Below are positions 60,339-64,000 of a stretch of DNA of 64,000 bases, piece by piece (within the stretch, counting starts at the first letter, position 1; the number at the start of each line of letters is the position of its first letter). Position numbers and translations under genes: made by a program. The DNA is from Holothuria scabra (Eukaryota; Echinodermata; Holothuroidea; Aspidochirotida; Holothuriidae): assembly GCA_037179385.1 (NCBI GenBank), contig CM074190.1, forward strand, positions 7,144,284-7,208,283. The letters are read 5' to 3'. Under the pieces are notes generated by a model. It was not told the DNA's origin. It saw only the letters and a program-made list of their open reading frames with translations, and did not search any database.

Positions 60339-60679
60339 AGCATAATGCTTATCTTCGAGAATATTCATGGGGGCTATTTCAGGCTCATCCTTTTCCTCAA
60401 AACACAAATCCAAATACACGATCCTCGTGTGATATTAAGTCCAGGTGAATAGGCTATCTACTTAGTTTCCTGCCCTCTTGCCTTCGCGCCACAACAAGGA
60501 GTTGCAACTCCCTGGCCACAACAACAAGATTTAAAAAATAAGAACAGCTGCCGGGCAATATGTCATCAGGTGATGAGAGTTACCGACTGAACTATGTTCA
60601 CTCAGTCGCACGTCAGCCCACATGTGCACTGTATATAGTGGTTGTGAACGGTCAGCGCGTTGGTCTTGTCTCAGTTGCC

Positions 60680-60716
60680 AACCAAATGTTGCTTTGGGAC
60701 CAAATGTTGCTTTGGC
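60680..60716 (+). repeat. Short tandem duplication
   Basis: CCAAATGTTGCTTTGG occurs twice in immediate succession, separated by GA. Confidence 0.85.
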
Positions 60717-61590
60717 CATCTGGGTGGTCCCAGTAGAGCAGATATAGATGTATATTAGGTGGCGTCTTACCATCACCCCTTGCCCCCATCTTTTCCCCGT
60801 TAGATTGACCAATGTACCAAGACCCACACGCATACCCCTGGTATAGAGGGACAGCGATCAAAAACAACTATGTCGGAGAAACACAAAACGCATCTTACAA
60901 TTTTCAACTATGTTTAAAGTGTTAATTATGGTGCGACACGTAAGAATTGAAGCCCTTGTATACTTGTTGATGTTAACAACGAATAATTGGGCTTGATTTT
61001 GATTTCTATTTCTTCTCGCAGCGGTTTGTTTTCATTTGATGCGTACGGTCATAGGAGGCATCAAGTGTGCAGAAGCCGTTGATATGGGCTGGCTGTTTAT
61101 TGGCTAGAAAATTACTTGCCCTCTTATTTTTTTGAAATGCATATAGTTAATGATGTATATACAGGCAGGCTTCTACCTTGCGCGGTAAACGCGCGAAAAT
61201 TTGGTCGGTTTTGTAAAAGCCAATATTCTCATGCAATTTCCCACTCAGGTAAACTTCGGGCATGTAAGCCTCTGTGTCTGGGCTAATCAGGCTGCTCAAG
61301 CACATGAGGTCCTTGTTAAGTTCTATGAAACTTGTAAAGGCGAGGTAGCTAGGTAGCCGGTATGCGATGCATTGCCATCCTCCCTTGAAGTTCAGAAGGG
61401 ATTTTCGCCAGTCAATGAAGTTGTTCGAATTTTAGATCTTATAGTCTTCATAATCTTATGTTGCAAGGTAGTCAAATAGTTTGTAAAATGCGCATACAAC
61501 CGGTAACTTTCTGATCATTTTACAATTTACTCATTTTTTTTTATTGAAATATAAATTTTACTGCAAACGAAAGCTTAAAATAATGATTGC
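60717..61590. other. Unrecognised non-coding DNA
   Basis: No gene is supported. An isolated GCGCGGTAAACGCGCGAAAA word near 61177 resembles the repeat at 45.9 kb. Confidence 0.4.
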
Positions 61591-61599
61591 CTAGATTCT

Positions 61600-62377
61600 A
61601 CTTACAAGTCGGTGGGAAATGCCGTTTCCGGCGGCTGTCTGGAGTGAGTGATCGCGATTTTTCAAAATTTTCTGTACGCTCCGCGCCAACAGATGGTGGC
61701 GATCCGCTTGGTCTTTTGGACAGAATTAGATATTTCAGGTAGAGAATCACCGTACGTCGTAACAGTAGCGTAAGAAGGGGGGGGGGGCATTGGACCATGG
61801 CATTGCCGTTCTCGAACTTATTTTGAAGTGAGCACTTTATTTCAAACGACAAACAAAGATAGCGACTGCTTTGATTCTTCGTATGAGTCTGGACAATGCT
61901 ATTTCCGGCCATCTAAGGATCTGATTTTTCAAGACTTTCTCTACGCTCGGCACCAACCAATGGTTACGCTCCACTTAGATAATTTTTATGGCAGAATAAC
62001 ATTTAGTAGCCAAGAGAAAGCCGCAAACTAAAATGCTTCCGTTCGCCTATACCGATCTATGTTCTTTTATTTTGACTCCTAAAGGTATGCAAATTTAATG
62101 ACAAGTTTTACTTCAAAAGGTAGCGTAAATGGAATGAGACTGGATGAAAAGACACAAAGTTTCAGTTTTATCTTCATGAACCACCACAATTCAACTTTGA
62201 ACACTGTTCCCGTCAAAGTCGAAAATCTTGCATCAATTTGCATCTAGGTCCCTTGAAAACACCAAAAGTTTTCAAAGGGGAGGGGGAACCCCTTGCCCCC
62301 CTTTAACCCCTCCCCAGGTCGGCGATCACTGAACACACCGCATGACCCCCTTCAGAGAAATCCTGCGTACGCAACTG
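61600..62377 (+). mobile_element. hAT-like element related to the one at 40-41 kb
   Basis: 61763-62377 starts CAGTAGCGTAAGAAGGGGGG and ends with an inverse CAGTTGCGTACGCAGGATTT. The last 280 bases align with 40790-41068 (shared CCACCA.GATTCAACTTT.ACACTGTTCC-type text and CATCTAGG.). Hairpin units of the same family lie at 61620-61720 and 61860-61985. Flanking octamers share GTACGT but do not align cleanly, so the target duplication is uncertain. Confidence 0.65.
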
Positions 62378-62385
62378 GTACGTTT

Positions 62386-64000
62386 TCATTGCCTGCTTTC
62401 TCTAAAATTAGTCCCCCACCCCCTTTTTTAAATGTCTGAATCCGCCCTGACTGATAAATTCCACTTTTGTTGTCTTCGGCTTTGATAGACCTTCAAAAAA
62501 GTGAGCTGTTGGGTTCTTATTATGTTTGCTAGAGTATTACTTATTATTGCAACAAATGATTATATCTCACAACATGTGACTAAAATCATTTCCAAAATGA
62601 AAAAAAAATCTACACCTCTCCTTAAAAACGTTTCCCAAATGAGACGGTTTCTTGTAAAATTCCACGCACAAATGTTCAAATTACACATATCTCAAAAAGA
62701 TTCGCCTGTTAAAAATACATAACATCAAATACTTAACAGCCCAAACGGTGATCCAGGGACCTGAAAATCACGGATAAACTTCTCTGCTGCGTTCCATGAG
62801 GGCATATCTACACCGACAAACTGTTAGTCTAACGACGTCTCTCCCTTACGTCATTCATCTCACACTGCATTTTAAACAAACAGAATGATTTCGGTTCGTA
62901 CACCAGGAGCGCTTGATCTACCGGTACATCACATATGACTACTTCACATCTGATGATTGCGCTGGTCAAGAGATACAGACAATCTAATCTTGACCTCACT
63001 AGGCCAAGTTGTAAGAATCTTATCAATTTTGTTAAGGCATATACTATTTCATATATGCGTTACACCATTCTGAATTCGTCCTTGACATTGGTGCGGTAGG
63101 CTGCTATCGCAATATTGCTCATAGTATCACCCAGACACCTGTGTCACGGAGAATAGCAAATTACCAACTAAAACGTTTGTAAAAGAACGTGTATTTCTTT
63201 GGTGAATATTATGTTACCATGACATGTTTAGGCGAAGAGTTGTCAACGAGGACACCACGAAGACACCAAACTATCCAAGATTGCTTCAAGACTTGCAAAG
63301 TGCTGTAACTTCCGAAACAACTTGACTTTTTGACTGCATTGAAAAGGGAAGAGGGAAATTGAAAAGAGATTGTCATGACACGAATGAACGTTGTTTGTGT
63401 GAAAGATTGTGTAGGTCGAAAGAGTAATACTAATACACTCGATCATGAATTTTATACCCTTCCTAGATAGATTACAGATTCTTATCAAAGAAGGAACGGT
63501 TTTAAAGAAAATACCAAAGAGAAAAATCGAGCCGCACCACGGGATCGAACCCACCATCATCCTCTTTCCGGGCAGAGTTTGGGACAACTAGAATCAGTTA
63601 AGCTCGTGATTCACAGAAGTGAAAACAGGCTACCAATACCCCGTGTGAATCAAGTTTCTTTCCTTGTTACCTTGGTAATCCCAATTCATGATTCAATGTG
63701 TTACTATTACACGTTCGACCTACACATTCTAACTTCGATCTACCAACTTCGACTATTCATTTCCGCTCGGGATTACAATCACTAGACTGCCCTAAGAATG
63801 CACGTTTAAAGTAGGGATAAAGTTTACAACAATATCTCATATTTTTCTTTGTCAATCAGAGAAACAATGTGAGTATTTTATATACAGCAGGAAATGAAAT
63901 GGATCCTTTTTGAATTGGTGAAGCCATTTCAATATGTTATTCTAACAATTCTTGTTAATCGTAGTTAAAATTTTACTGCATCATGACTGCGATAATTTCC
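62386..64000. other. Unrecognised non-coding DNA
   Basis: No gene is supported. A minus-strand word GGTGGGTTCGATCCC at about 63541-63555 matches a tRNA B box, but no A box stands at the right distance, so only a weak SINE trace is possible. Confidence 0.4.

Noticed and set aside
60020..60452. Phe/Ser/Leu-rich and Lys/Glu/Arg-rich ORFs on opposite strands
   Set aside because: They arise from the long C/T tract next to a hAT-like end. The composition alone keeps the frames open.

Overview
This is a gene-poor, AT-rich stretch of a metazoan genome that is dominated by mobile elements. I found no convincing host protein-coding gene. The mix of elements fits a marine invertebrate, perhaps an echinoderm, hemichordate or similar animal: an L1/Tx1-type LINE, several Penelope-like elements (PLEs) with GIY-YIG endonuclease ends and hammerhead ribozymes, non-autonomous hAT elements, TIR MITEs and foldback elements, tRNA-derived SINEs and long (AT)n tracts. 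The taxonomic assignment is inference only.

Layout. 1-12.2 kb is mostly unrecognised non-coding DNA with one 280-bp MITE (5.1 kb). 12.3-17.1 kb is a 5'-truncated L1-like LINE with a 14-bp target-site duplication, a poly(A) tail, an ORF1 remnant and an almost intact ORF2. That ORF2 has one frameshift and one stop codon, both in the endonuclease. 17.1-28.5 kb is non-coding DNA with a ~565-bp foldback element (19.7 kb), a TIR element (21.2 kb) and a tRNA-derived SINE split by a 1.35-kb TA-flanked transposon (22.4-24.1 kb). 28.6-31.3 kb is an old hAT-like element. 31.3-39.2 kb is largely featureless, apart from a candidate exon with a small signal-peptide-like ORF (37.4 kb) and a minisatellite (38.9 kb). 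39.2-46.6 kb holds two hAT-type insertions with perfect 8-bp target duplications (GCCTTAAA and CTATCACC), each containing further repeats. 47.5-48.5 kb holds two long-TIR/foldback MITEs.

49.4-59.7 kb is the most striking part, a nest of Penelope-like retroelement pieces of at least three families. It includes one element with recognisable reverse transcriptase and GIY-YIG parts (52.9-55.0 kb), preceded head-to-head by an inverted copy of its own 3' end. Hammerhead ribozyme motifs (CUGANGA, helix II, GAAAC, short loop, GUA) lie in the 3' regions. I could fold three convincing ones by hand (52.1, 54.95 and 59.3 kb), plus weaker relatives at 50.6, 55.3, 58.5 and 58.9 kb. Every one of these 3' ends points into, or lies close to, an (AT)n microsatellite. 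60-64 kb holds more hAT-type ends, a 61.7-62.4 kb relative of the 40-41 kb element, and unrecognised DNA.

The elements do not form a pathway. The window records nested insertions. The LINE and PLE proteins (RT plus endonuclease) would have driven target-primed retrotransposition. The SINE, hAT-like and MITE units are non-autonomous and carry no recognisable transposase here.
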